From Campylorhamphus procurvoides (Eukaryota > Chordata > Aves > Passeriformes > Dendrocolaptidae): a DNA stretch of 64,000 nt. Positions within the stretch are counted from its first letter, which is position 1. Each line of letters opens with the position of its first letter. Made by a program: the position numbers and the translations under genes. Positions 15,401 through 30,400 of this stretch are shown here, piece by piece. The DNA is taken from assembly GCA_013396655.1 (NCBI GenBank), contig WBMV01004761.1:1496088-1560087 (forward strand), in the 5' to 3' direction. Under the pieces are notes generated by a model. That model was not told the origin of the DNA. It was given only the letters and a program-made list of their open reading frames with translations, and ran no database searches.

Positions 15401-18400
15401 ACACATATCTGATGATATAAAATGTAAGACAGCAATTAAATTCAGCTTTAACTTCGCGCAAGTTAAAACTCTTTTCCAGAGCTGTAGCAAATTAATCCTT
15501 GCTCAAACAAATACGGCAAAATGTATCTTTTTTAAAACACCCAACCTTTTTCAGAACACCAAAGGATGGTATTAGACAATCCTTATGTTTGTTTTAATTA
15601 AGTTTACAACAATGCCATTTGTTAGTACCTTGTTTGAAGCAAAGCCTCCATCGGTGTCAGGCGATCCTGCAGCTGCCGGGACACAGCAGTTAGCAATGAT
15701 GCACAAGCTGTACTACATCCTGCCAAATCTTCATCTTTTACATAATTCAGCAACACAAAATACCAGTACACAGATCCTGCATTAAAAAAAAAAATTCTGG
15801 TGAAATATGATACGAATTTTTCATTAAGAAAGCATACTTCAAAGGATAATCAATGAAAACGATAAATTAATTATCTAATGGTTACTGAATACAGAGTAGA
15901 AAGTATTCTACCCCTTCCCCTTTTTTGAGAGGCTTCAATTTAGAATCATTCTGTAATCATTAGTTTCCACAAGTACTTCCAGTTCTCTTATCAACTAACA
16001 CTGGAGAAAAGGGTTCCCAAGAGACAGCTTTGCACACTTCTTTCATTGCTTCTGCCCACAGCAATCAAAATCCTCTTAATGTATTAAGAGCTAGGCTAAA
16101 GGTTCCAATCCTATCAGAGTCAAGCCATACTCTCCAGATTCAACTCTTTTTCTCCTTTTATCCTCTGGTTTTTGCTTGCTGTCTCCTTAATCTGTATGTG
16201 CTGGAGTCATGGCTTACTTACAAATCAGCTGAGGGAGCACACTGTGGTGGTGATGTATGGAAACAAATCTCAGCTTTTTCCTTCTCCCCTCCCTCCCCTC
16301 CCCCCCGGCATTCCATACCCTTTATAGCTGTGTGTTAAGTGTTTCTCCCTGAGTGGTAGCACAAAAAGCCTTTGGGAATGCAATCTAATTTTCCTGCAAG
16401 ACCCCTTGGTGATGCCAAGCTAGAAGTAATTCAACAATATCCTAGTGTGAAAAGCAGGCCTTGCCACCCCAAATACAAGGATCAAGTCATCTTTCCATCC
16501 CATCTGGCACTCAAGAGGCTGCAACAAACTGCTAAGACACCACTGCTCTGCTATGTAGATATAGAAGAAATTTAATTTAGTTAAAAACTTCATTTTGAAG
16601 GAGAAGAAACAAAAATAGATTGCTAGTTGCGCATCATTTGGATAGCCAGGTTTCCTGGAATATATCTTCTAATTTTCAAAAATAACAGACAATCCTGACT
16701 GCAACAGAATCTGTTGTTGCTGAACACCTTTGAAACTTCTTGCAAAACTTACTTAAGCTCTTCCAAAAATGTCAGACTTTGCACTGTGGTCTAAATAAGC
16801 TTATTTGCTTAGAATCCCACCATATGCAAATGCCTGCTTCATACCTGGATACCACCGGACCAGACCACTCTAAGGAGCACTTTGTTCTAATTGAACAATT
16901 ACCTCATTCTTATCTCACAAGAGAGTTCAACAAAACATGACAAACAACAAATGTACTGTTTGTTTACAACAACAAACACTGCATACGTACCACCTGTTGC
17001 AGCAGCAGGCAAAAGAGGCATATTGTCAAGTAAAGCTTTCAGAAGAACTGATCCAAAGCCCTGCTGACTCGGGTCACACCTGCCATTGCTACAAACAAAC
17101 ACAGAGACACTTTAACATTCACTGAAGAAAGAACCAAGGACGGAATTTCCTCCGGAAGATGCAAGACTTATGTTCTTTGCAGTCATACCCTAAACACATG
17201 TTTCATGAACAGATCGTTCTGATGTCGCTGCTTTATGAATTCCATGTCACAAAATAACACACGTTTTCACAATTCAGACTGCATTCAAATCCCTCAAATA
17301 GATATAAAATAGAAATATATAAATAAATATAAATAATTAGCACTGACCTGATGCACAATGCAAGAAATCGCGCACATTTGTGAGCTATGCTCCGCCCAGC
17401 TTCAAAGAAGCACACACGTATAATATCAGAGACACATTTACGGGTTTTAGAAAGCAAACTGTCATTTCCTTCCTTTGAGCTGTAAAAGCAAGTTGCATAC
17501 TTTAGAGAATCATGTAAAATTTCATTTTCTTTAACTGGACTGATGCTGAGAAATAGCCATGTTACTTTGAACACAATGCCTCCCTCACCTGCCAGGCCCA
17601 TTTGAATACACTCCAGCCAGCCAACAAAGCGTGTCGAGTACAAGACTCTGAGCATGTTCTGTAGTCAGACCATCATCTGTCTTCTTGCAAAGAGTGGTGA
17701 GCAGCTTCTCATGGAACTCTGAAAACTGTAACATGGCACACCGTTGAACTCTAGGGAGAAGGGGAAGGAGATAAAAACTAGAATTATCCAAAATGGCCAT
17801 TCTCCCAATAGTTTCCTTCCAACTTTGTACCCTGTCATAGGAGCAGCAAAAACTAGAATCTTAGATAAGAGTAAAACCAGTACACAAGCATATATAATAC
17901 CTTCCATACACATATTCCCAATCTTCCTTTTTTCTGCTCACAGAACTTCCTAAACAAACTTTCGTCATCTTTAGCAACCCTTTGCACATACCTTTCTGAA
18001 GCCTCTTTAACCTCTTTATCCCCATTACAGTCAGTGTCACCACTGTAGGGTGGCAGCTGGCAATACTTTAAATACTATATTATTTGCATTGAGGTCTGCA
18101 GTACCAATCCAGAGACTTTAACCACTTCTTTGAGTAACAATTTATTAGTTAAATTTGATTCTAAAATTTTGACAAATCTTATCATCTCTGCTATAAGAAA
18201 CCAGACAATGTGGACATAGAAATGAAAGACATTGCCTTTTTAAAAAAACCCAATAACCTGCCCATTTTACCATGAAAACTTATTTACATGTGCCTTTTCA
18301 AGACAAAATAATCACTCATATATATCACACATATACATATATCTCTCACACATATAATTTCATGCATGATGTTTTCCTACTACAATATGCACAGCATAGT

Positions 18401-21400
18401 GTGCTCTAACTCACAATTTATAGGATTTTCCATATAAGATAAGCTTAAAATGACAACTTGAAACAGTGGCTTGACCCGAGTTATTTTGAGAACTAAGTTT
18501 CTTTATGAGAAGCGTAACTAAAGCTAGTATTTCCTCAGAATTGAAGAACACCTACTAACCTTTCCTTTGAAATGGAAGTTTTTTTAAATCTTCGAATTGT
18601 CACAGAGACTTCTTGAAGTAAGTCACAGCCTCGCAGATTATCTGACTTTCTTGAGGAATTAGGGGCTTCAATTTTGCTAGATGGCTTTTCCTGATGTTTT
18701 TTGGAAAAAATAAAATTTATAAATCCCATTGATTTTGTCAGATTTTTATACTTTATTCAGTGAAATGCAAACAGTTCAGTAAAATTTTTCAGCTTGAGCA
18801 CTGCATTAAAATAAACCACTTTTATTCACCAATTGCTTGTAATATAGAACAACAAATTTAATAGCGATCTGTCGTCTATTATGTTCTAACTACTCCAATA
18901 ATGTCCACAAGATGTCTGTTGCATCATCCAATCTTACAACTACAATGATCAAGAGTAAAATACACACACACACAAACAACTCTTTGTAGGAGGATGAGGC
19001 ATATCAGCTACTGAAAATACTCAGAGAAACAGAAGTTTCAAAACCAAGTGCTAAGAATGTGAAAGTGCAGAACAGACCTTTTCAATGAAATATGCACAAA
19101 AGAAACAACTTAGAGATGCTGAACTCTAATTCTTGAGGGTGTCAACATAGTGTCATGTTTAGAACACAATTTTTAATGGATCTTAACAGCTGTTTGGTTT
19201 TCAGATCACATGTATCATACCAAGTCTACAACTAACACACACGTCTTCCTTGGCTATTCATTACCTTGCCTGCTGCAACTTTTGCCAACAATGAAGCAAG
19301 AGAATGGCCCTTGTTAGTCTGAGGTTTTAGAGGTGGTATTCTAACAACTGGTCTAATGCCACCATTGCAGATTTCTTCTGTTCCTCTGTCATTCACTGCT
19401 TTAACATGAATTAAAAATGAACGGTACTTGCCACCAGCCATGCCTAGAAGTGGGGAGAAAAAGAGGAGGGGACAGAGAATTTGCATAGTTTACTAAGGCA
19501 AGTTGTAAACAGATTTCAACTTCACAAATACAGAGTACAAGCAGAGCTCAGCCACCTTAATTACAGTACTTGATCACTAGTTTGAAAGAGTAGCTCACTA
19601 TTGTGTTACACTGCAAAATTTGTCAACGTGAAAATAAATAAACCTAAGTCTGACTACAGAAGGATGAGATGCACTTTAGTCACAAATACTTCATGCAAAT
19701 AGCGTAATAAACTGCTTTACCTTTAACAAGCTTTGGACTTGTTAGGGTCAACATTCCAGCATGGCCTGACAGATCAAGTCCAGTAGCCAGCCACACTGGA
19801 CCACAAAGTATATCTTCCTTGTGTTCCTCCAGAAATGGACACAATCGAAGACCTTAAAAAACATGAGTAACATGGATCTAAATTAACCATAATTAAGTTG
19901 CAAAGTCTGATCACTTGCATGGGTTAAAAATACAGCATATCACACTCTGATCACTAAATACACATAACTCTACATCAAAAATCACTTGAGGTTCACTTTT
20001 AGACATTTTCCAGTGAAATCAATAAAGGTAAACAACAGTTTTCAAACAGTTTTCAATTGTATAATGTGGATAACATGTATGTTGACCAGCTTGTGAAAGC
20101 CACAAAATATACAACTGAGGAAATAATGAACCAATATATATAGATCCACAACTCTTACTCGGTCTTTACTGAGGCATGACAGAATTGTTTAAAACAAAAA
20201 AAAATTAAGAATAAATTTAACACAAAAAGACTGATTTGCTTCCCCTGTGGTATATTCAAATTACTGAAATCATCATTCACTCATCTACTCCTCCTTTTTC
20301 AGCTTGAAACATCTCCTTTCAGCACTTTTATCGCCCCTCTGATTCTTCCTCTCATCCTTTGCAATAGTTTCCTTGGAGTCATAGAACGGTTTGTGTCAAA
20401 AAAGACTTTCAGTTGTGCTCTAGATAGGCCTGATTACATGAGAGAAAGAAGGCGCAAGGTAGGACTGTTGAAAGGACCAAGAAGAATAACCAAAGCTCTG
20501 GAACTGAATCACTGTAACTGACAATTTTTCAGCTGCAGTTTTCCTCACTCAGATCCGACTCTTTTTGCCTTTCACAGTCTAAGAGATTTTGTGGAAGACT
20601 GCTGGTTAAGAAAAAGCTAAAAAACAGGCACAGTGTGATGCCACTCAAAGTCAACAGGATTAGTTATGATTTCTTTATTAGCTGTTCCTTATTTTCTTGG
20701 TTTATAAGCAATCTCTACAAAAGCCAGGTATGCAAAGAAAAATTACATTAAAACTAGCTAAAGAAGCAAAGTAAAATACTGTTGGAACACTGTAAGAATT
20801 TGAGTTAGGAAGGTGCCATACTTTATTTCTAAATTCAAATAAATATTAATCTGCTCTTAAGCACCAAACCTCTCCAGTAATTTGGGATTTTTTGGTGTGT
20901 TTGTGTTCAACTTTCAACTCATAAAGCAAACAGACCAGTGAGAGAAATAACTTCGAAGAGAGATGAGAAATCAGTCTATTTTAAATAGTTGAGAACTTTT
21001 CACAGAGGAATTCCAGGGTATCTTTAAACAAAGGAAAAAAAAACCCTTGCATTTTAAACAAAATATAACAAGATAAATACAACTTACATTGTGGTTCCTC
21101 TACATCCATATACTGCATTTCTTCATTGAATTCCACCAGTCCTGGTTTTCCGTTTCTCTCCACGTCAATATTATGAGCTGGAGACAAGGGAAATGTGATC
21201 TGTCTATCTACTGCTGCTTCTGAAAATAAAAATATTAGCAAGATTTCAGACATAGCTCAAGACTCAGGAAGAACAGAAGCACTAGTTCTCATAGCAAAAT
21301 TATAAGCTTTTTGCCTACAACACTTTTCCTAATATAAAACCACAAAGATACAAAGGCAGGTTTTACATATTAGGATTGAACAGAAGTTGGAACAAATAGT

Positions 21401-24400
21401 TTAAAAAAAATTTCTGAATGACCCGTGAAGAGTCTGTTTTGCTTTAACATCACCCAAATGCTTTTCCCTTAATAATCAACTGCAGATTACTCCTAAGCAA
21501 TTAGATTCCAATTTTGAAATTTTGGTAATTTAAACTCAGAATAACTGGATTGCTCCTGCTGAACACCAAACATTATTTTGATAATACTTAAATACAGCCT
21601 TTTTGTCAATTCACTTGATCACATGAATCACAGATGAAGAGGAAGACATGCAAGCAAATTAACAAGAAGCACATCCAGTGAATTAACTGCCCATTAGTTC
21701 CAAACCAGAATTATGCCTCTGGCCTTTCCATTACTACAGACTGCATATTTAACTGTTTCCAGGGTTCCTGTCAAACAAAAAAATGACCATATATACTCTC
21801 CCCTATGCATCTTCTCTAGGTCTCATTTATCTTAAAATGTCAGTTCCTTTCTACCCCCATGAAAGAAGAAAGGAAATATGGGGAGTTAAATGAATTTCAG
21901 TCTGAGGTTTTTATAAATTTTCAAGAGCCATCAAGCAATCCTGAATATTACTTTTTCCTAGGATTAGAACAGTTAAGATCTTTGGTTAAGATCCATCACA
22001 GATATAAATTATCTAGGTTTGTCTTCCCTTATAATGAAATCATTAGTGCTCCATTACTTTATCCAATACTGCATAGAAAAAAGGCAAAATGTCACCAAGG
22101 TCCTTCTCCAAAACTCAGGAAATTGCAAAAGGGTAGGGAACAACTGCAATGCAGTTACACTTTGGGAAGATGTTAGTTAGTGGTGGCTCCCCAATTCTAC
22201 TGAACTAAAAAAAATAAGAAAAGGACCTTGCAGGTGCTTTCACATTTTCCAGTCATTTTCAGGTTGCTTGACCCCCCCATTCCATGTTTTCTCCACCCTA
22301 TCTATAACAGAAAAAAGCAAATTCCAGTATATTCCAGCACATAAAGAAAGGAAATGCAGTTTTCTGGAAGTGCTCTGTTATGGCTTCTGAACTGTATGCT
22401 GTGCTGAAGAACATTCACAGAGAGCTCTGGCAATCTAGTTCACAGCAAAATCAAATGTCCCCAAGGAATTACCAACTTATGGAACTGTTTGCTCAGAAAT
22501 ATTTAAAATTGAAGCACTAAGGAAAGGAGTTTAGCTTTTCTTCTACTGTTTTGTTCCACAGGTGAAGATTTTCAGATTAATTCTGACACCCAGATCTGCA
22601 AATGGTTTGAATTCAAGCTGAAAACAACAGGTTCCATTCAGGAGAGCAACATGAACTATCTGTCCTATCTTTTAATTTGACAGAACAAATTTCTGCTATA
22701 TGTTAAGGTTTTACTTAAGCATTAAAAAAATGAAGAAACTGAAAGAACACCTGTTGACTCCTGTCCTGCAGTCACAGCTAGCACTTCTGCTAAATCTAAA
22801 CCCCCTTGTGTCCTGAAAGAATAGGCTTTTCTGAAAGAATGTAACTATGCTAGAATATTTTGTTCTTGGATAACAATCAGTTTACAGTATTTAAGGGAGC
22901 ATCTCCAGCACACATTTTTTGTTGTTAAATACTGGGGGAGGCTACAGAGTGGGAAGCTGCATGAAAACATGTCAATGATCTTTGATATGCCTGTATTCCT
23001 TTTTTAAATTTACAGCCCTGATACCCTTGTTTAACTGGGATGCTCTCATATGGCAACTAAAAAAATAGGAAAAAGAAAAAAGCTTTTATGATCATGCTTG
23101 CTGTTCTCTCCAACACATTTTATCTCCAGCAGCCAATTTAATATCTGACAGCAAGGTTTTTCTGAAATACTCAGTTCTCAGAAGCTTTTGAAAAAGAGGT
23201 GGCCAGATAAAGATAACCAATCAATGCCTCAATAAAAGGAGGTGCTGCATGTATTACCATCCTCTCCAAGCAGACAGGGGAGCAGGACATGCAATGAACA
23301 CTCTCACCTTAGAAAAATCCCAGTGGAGTAACAAACTCAAAGAACTGACTTTTCAATTTATGCTACCCCCTCACTGGTTCCCTAAGAGCTGGCAAGATGC
23401 AGAGTCCAGTTAAGAATTTTCCCAACACAAGAGCATTCCTAACTTTGGTCTACTCTGCAAGGAACAAAAGGTGAAATCACACTGCAGCTTTCACAGAGCT
23501 TAGTTAATGAGCCAAATGATGAGACAATTGCCAAGGAAGCCAGTTTTTTCCTATTACCATCAACAAAAGCCTTGCTATTTTCTCACTGGCAAATATATTC
23601 CTTCTGTGACTTGGAATGATTTATTGTAATTTTTTTTAATATACCAAGACTACAGAAGAGCACCATTTGTTTCATCAGTCAATCTCTAGGATGATTTACA
23701 ACTGACAATGTAATATTTTAATGACTGTAGGATTCAAGCAGTACAGAATAATAATTGAGTTCAATCTTTTTAAGGTCTATACTTTGTATGTCAGGATTTG
23801 GAAACTGTTTACATTCAAACATGGTAAGTGAAAACAGCCCATGATGTTGAGAAACACAATAAAATTGAAATAAGTAAAACTGAAATACTTACATAATTTC
23901 AAGCAATTTTTCTGATATACATCATAGAGAATAAGCTGTTTTTTTAAAAGAAATAATGTTCTGAAAGGTATCCTACGTTCTTTCTTACCATTGACTTTCC
24001 CTAAGCCTGGAGCTTTATTTTTCAGTAAAGTCACTTGAATCTGGGGAATGTTTGTGATGTTTGAATTCAACACAAATTTGAAGTCCACATGTCCAACCAT
24101 ACAGGCTTTGGGTAGAACCAGTTCAAAGACATGCTCATCCCAGCTGTTGCTGTTGGGGAAAAAAGAAGACAATGACACACTTGAAGAGATAATTCAGATC
24201 AAACAAGAAGCATCACACAGTGCATTCTCTATCCATGCACAGTGTCTTCAACATGAAGAAAAATTTACTTTGCACTAGTTGGCATCCACAGGAATTTCTG
24301 GAGTATTTCAAGCTTTCAAGTTAAGCATATTAATTTTGTGAAGAAGATGTTAAAAAGTCAGACAATAAGACAGGGTGAAACAATGTTTAGGTAAAAGCAG

Positions 24401-27400
24401 CAGTGGGGAAAGACTTCCTATTGCCTTCATTGCAGCACTGTTTTCACTGTACTATAAATACCAGTTGCTCATTTCCATGAGAAAAAAGTAGGAGGAAAAA
24501 CCCCCCGAAGACAACACTAAAAAAGTGAAGTGTACTACAATCAGGGAAGTGCATGAAGGCACAATCCTAAGTACCTACCTTGCAATCTCTTTTAAGTTGC
24601 CCTTCTCTGTTGCTTAACACCTACCAATGTCACTGTCCAACAGTACAAAAGCCACATCCAGAGACTCAAAAGACGAGTTTCAAATTATTTTTAAAACACA
24701 TTTGATAATTCACACAGGATGAAAAGTGCTTCTTACCAGATGTGCACTCAGAAGCCTGTGCTGTGCAAAATGGGTGCGGCTTTCTTTAAGTCACATTTTG
24801 TTTTCAAGACAAGTTTGGTTTACACTGGAAGTGTAAACTTGAAATAATAAGTACCCATCAATAATCCACTACATAGTTTGATACACTAAGGTTTGCAAAA
24901 GATAGTTCAAACTGAAGAGCAACTAAAATAAAACTAACTATGAGCCAATTGTCATTTTTGTACACATTTTTTAAGATAAATTACCTTCTCAACTTAGCAC
25001 TAAATATTTTTTTAAATGTAACTTGATAGACTGTGCTTATTCAGTTGTCTAATTGAGAATACCAAAAAACTGACTAGGCTGCTACAAGTATTTTTGAGAT
25101 ATCTTTCTAACATCTAAATCACAAAAAGGTATTTTAAATCAAATAATATGCTACACATTAAGTATTATGCAGAAAATCATTTTAAAACAGATTAAGGAAT
25201 GGTGCACATGTGTTTAATTCTTTACAGTAATACCCCTGAAGGCCAGATTTCCCTCAGGCACACATAATACACTTAGAGATTTCAGATTCAAGTCATGAAA
25301 TGGCATGCCAGCTTTTCAGAACAAACAACATAGGAAAGCAGTGATTTTGGGAGGAAAGACAGAAGAAGGCAACTTGTTTTGTGGTTATGATTTAAGAAGC
25401 AACAGTGAAGAATTTCCAACTAACTGTACAATAACACAGGTAAATAAAATATTATGAAAATTCATCCTACAGCTATGGGGGAAAAAAAACCCCTAAGACT
25501 TCTGTAAGCAACTGTAACCCTAAATACTTAGAATCACTCAGGCCTTTCCTCTGGCCTGGAGAATGCACAGTCCAGTGCAAAACAGGGAGAGATTTAGGGG
25601 TGGCTTTTAATGTCACGCAAAGCATGGACTAAATGAGACATTCAAAGGAGCCAGACTTCTGAAAAACGAAGTAATATTCTGCTCATCCAGTTTTAGTTAA
25701 AGACCTGATACAAACCCAGAAATTAATAATAAACCACTTTGTCTGCAGTCATTTTCTGCAGTGTGTGTTGCATACAATGTATACCACCATAGTGAATTAC
25801 AGCTGTTATTTGTCTACTCCAGCAACCTATTCCTGGCAGAACTGAGCAGCAGAGGCTCAACAGGCACGTATGGAATAATGAACCTCCATTAAGATCTCAC
25901 ACTAATCCAACAGTAATGTGCTTATACCTGTGGCAATAAACTTCACTATCTTATTCTCAGATTAATCAAAAATACCCCTTTAAATTGCATTTTTTTAATT
26001 TTTCACAGGTCTGCTTAAGTGCATCCTGTTTATTCATGTGCAGAGTTTCAAAGTAGAGAAAAAAAAATCCAAACTCCTTCCTTATTATTTTCTCAGTATT
26101 TTAGCATGTGCATCCCAAGTATCACTTTTTTCTGATACCCTAATGCAAAATCTTTCAGAAACTCTTCTCACCTTTGAAACCCTTCTACATCTATAGCATC
26201 TTTCTACAGAAGAACATACAAATAAATGACAATATACCATCATTCTCACAACTACAAAATGTTTTCTAATACAGTTACTCATTCCTTTTCTAGAACATCT
26301 CCTCATCTGCTCTTCCACTATGATTGAACTCTGAACTGCAGAGTCACTCCCAGAGTTAAAACACTGGAAAGCACATCAGTACCTTGGTCTTCCTTCTTTC
26401 ACATATTTTCAAATACGTCTTCATAAAATGAAGACATAAAATATATCCTATATAAATTTGAGAAGAAGCTAGGAAACTCTGATGTCACTGTTTTATCCAT
26501 GCATATTAGGAATTCATGTACCTCTTGTAAAAGAATTAACCCCATTTAACATTCCAGTTACATTACCACTGAAGGGACAGTATTGATATTTAGATGATTC
26601 ACAAGGTAAACAAGACTGCTTTCTGTTTTCTTTGTTATTTTAAAACTGTGTAACAAGTAGAACTGAAAGAGCAGCAGTGTAATATAATGCCATTTCCTAA
26701 AATACATTTACAGGATTATCTCTTTCTATCTATTTAAGAAACGAAAGAATTACCATATCAAATTGCATTACTCATCTATCTAACCCTGTAATACCACATC
26801 TTGATAGGTATCAGTATGAGGCACTCAAAGAGGAGATAAAGGGAACCTCATATTAACAACCAACAAAATAATCCAGGAATCAAAAATCTTAAAGATAACT
26901 TTTAATTAAGAGCCAATATTGCTTTCAATCTTATAATTCTACCCTAAGAACAAAGGTACTCTAATCATTTTCATAATGAGTCATTTAGCAGCTGTCAAAG
27001 ATTTCTAGTACTAATATAAAACTTTTAACTTTACCTCTTTCCAAACTTGGTTTACTTTGCAGCAGGCATAATTCTTTTCCTCTAATGAAACAATATTCAT
27101 AAGATAATTTTCCACGCATCACCTTCCAATTAACAGCTATTACCTTCACTATTTGCTTCCTTGTATCTTCATATTGGTAGCTTTTTACTTTTCAACTGTT
27201 CCTGAACACACTTGGATAATCAATTGTTTTAACTGGAAGTTATTTTGCAAGGAACCATCTCCTTTCCACTTGCTACATACAGAATATTTTACTTACACAA
27301 AGCTAAACCACAAGGCAAAGCCTATAATGCCCTGCAAGTTTTTAACCACAGCTTATGAATATTTAATTACAGCAAGCTCAGCTCCTGCGAGGTCTCAGCC

Positions 27401-30400
27401 CTGAAAAATACCTGCAACTATTACCTATTTTTCCCTCTTGTAATGCTTCATTATCACATGCCATCTTCTTATTTAAAATAAATTACAATAAAATTTCATT
27501 TAGGACAACTAATTAGTCATAGTGGCATCTGCAGTTTGCATTTTCTCATTAAAAAAACATTCTAAGAATGTGTATATGCATAAGAAGGATGAATCAGACT
27601 TTTAAAGAATATTTCAAGAATCTCTGTAACTCTGGCAAAAGTGCTTGTCTAATTATAAATTGAAATGGGCACATGTGGCAAATTAAAATACCCCAATTCA
27701 AAACCTGATGTGTCAATTTCTTTCAAGGTTCACTGAAATGACTCTGGCAATCTACAAGGACCTAGAATGCAGAGTCGCAAACAGGGACTATCATCTTTGA
27801 AATCGCACACTAGTCCAAACCAATTAAATTGCATGAAATTTGTCACTGTACAGCTCTACAAACTAGCTGAGCAATACACAGGATTCCCTCTGGGCTGTCC
27901 CCCTGCCCACCTGTCTGTCTGCAGCTTCCAGGTTCGAGTGTGCTGAGCCGCATCCCCGTGGTGCTGCTGGTGCAGATGCTGAGGGTGCCGCCTTTGCTGC
28001 TGCTCTTGCTGCACTTCTACCCAGCACGGAGGGACAGTGGCTGAAAAGCGTGGCGTTAAGGTCTCAAAGCGGGTCAGTTCCACCAGGGATGTCAGCGTTT
28101 CAAGGGAAAACGGCTGGTCCACCAAAAGATCGACTCCTGAATAAAAAAAAAGCATCACCATAAACAAACAAAAGCAACCAAACAACCCTAGCCTTGAAGC
28201 CTTTGAAGGCAGTTCATTTGGAATAAATTTTCTAAGTGCTGGAAACTCTGAGGATGTTGCCTGGGATTTAACCAGAATCCTTAGGGAATACGTAATCAGC
28301 CAGCTACACTTTGAAGTTGTAAAACTGATTAAACATTTTTTTAATATCTACTTACTCAGATTAAAAAAAAAAGTTTTCTATTTCATGAAAACAGACACAA
28401 TTATTATGTAATTGTGATGTTTTTATCTCTGTTTAAAACATCACTTTGGCACCTGCTAAACAATATAGATCTGTTTCATGGTGGATTACTAGCATACTGT
28501 GAAAGGTTCCCAATTTAGCTTAAAGGAGGGTAAGTGAAAAACAAACACCCTTTAGGTGATGCACTTAAAAGTAATGCAATGCACTGGGCCTAGACAATTA
28601 TTCTGTCTTCTTGCCTTCATATTTAAGCCTTGTACTGAGGAAACAAGTATACTAGCTGAAATACTGAAAACTAAAATATCCCAGGCAGCCAGACACCTAA
28701 AGAAACCCTAATCAGATTTTCTGACAAGGATAGAAAAAGCAGCCCCAAAATGCCCCAAAAAACCAATCAAGGGAAAGTAAGATATGCACAATGTAAATTT
28801 TCTTCTATTTTGAGCATTTTGGCTTAAAAATGCATTTTTGCGAAAATCTTTCACTTGTAAAGCAATGATGGTTTTCAAAAGGAGAAAGTTTGCTACCTGA
28901 CTATACTTCTACCACCTGGTCTGGGGCAATAATGACACATCACTGTCCCAGTGAAGTCAACCTAGAGACTGTCTTGGAGAGTAAGACAGATTGAATTCAA
29001 GGTGAGATACCCAGAGTCAGGTAAAAAATTCAGTCTCATTGCAACTACAATAATTTCTGCTCTTCAATCTAGGAGGTAGGAAAATGCTTTAGAAACTGAA
29101 TTTCAATAATGCAGCACCGACCTTCCTCACTTTCTTAACTGCCAAATGTGAACCTCATTAGCTGGATGACACTGCAATGAGAAGTGAGATCACTGCTCAA
29201 ACTGTACAAAATTCTATCTTTGAATAGACTGGATTTTTCCTGCTTCGTTCTCCTTCCCTCTCCAACAGAAACAAATACAAACTCCAAGTGTTCAGAGCAG
29301 CCACACACATGTAATGTGGTATCAACCCCTAAAATTGAAAAATGAAGGACTTAACTTTCCAGTGCTGCCAAGTATACTTGGCTTCTTTTAAAAAATTACA
29401 AGACTTTTATTATATGCTAATAGAGTGCTATGACAAGATGGTTCTAACAGCAAACTTGAAAGCAGGTTTTAAACTGGTCAGAAAAATTTATAATCTTTTT
29501 CATTCCACTTCAAAAAAAGCATTATTTTAAATCACTTCACCACAAAAAACACTCTGCTCCTTGAAAGGAAACAGTAATCTAAGATTACTACATGGTTAAC
29601 TAATTTCCTTCTAAAACAATACAATTTAAAATACATCCAAGTTGTAAATTCAGGCTAGAGTATAAAACTTAACAAATGTATTCTAGAACACCAACAGCAG
29701 AGAAAAATAAACACATGGACAAAGGCCACAATATATAGGAACAATATATGGGCAAAAGCTTGTTGCAAGAGTTCATTTCCCCAAACAGAAACCAGAAACC
29801 TTTCTGTTGAGCTGTGTCTGTCTGAAAAACACACTGGGACAAATAAGGAAGAAAATTGGGGTTTTGCTGCTGTATTGTATTTAAAACTAAAAGAAAAACA
29901 ACATTGGTGTTATAAATGTTGGGGACGCAGCCTGATTGTGATCCATACAGGTAATGACAGCTTCGTTACTTAGAAGAGGTTGGCACAGTGCTAGCAATTA
30001 TTCACATATATGCTAAGAATCCTGTGTTATTGACTTTAGTATTCTTAACCTGGGTAGGTCAGATTAAGAGCTCTGCAATCACCATTAGGTTTCCACAATT
30101 CCTGCCCTCAGCACTGACTTCCTATGACTACTAAGCTTCTCTCAGCTTTTAGTGTCTCAGTTTGATGCCACAGCAAAAGAGTACTCAATTTATCTGATCG
30201 TTACTGTGTATTTAACAACTCTTTGGAAACCACTAGGGACCGAGATCAAGAAATACTATGCTGTCTGAATTATATGACTACTTAAAAGGAGGACCTGCAG
30301 CTTGTGGGCAATCTAAAGATACAGCTACTTTGAAGCCTATGCATATATAAATCAATTTCTTGCTCCAATAAGCCATATTCAAACCTATGCTGAAGGCTGG

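Noticed and set aside
21859..22176. 105-codon plus-strand open frame in intron 13
   Set aside because: No recognised domain, no splice-site support, ordinary AT-rich composition. Best explained as chance.
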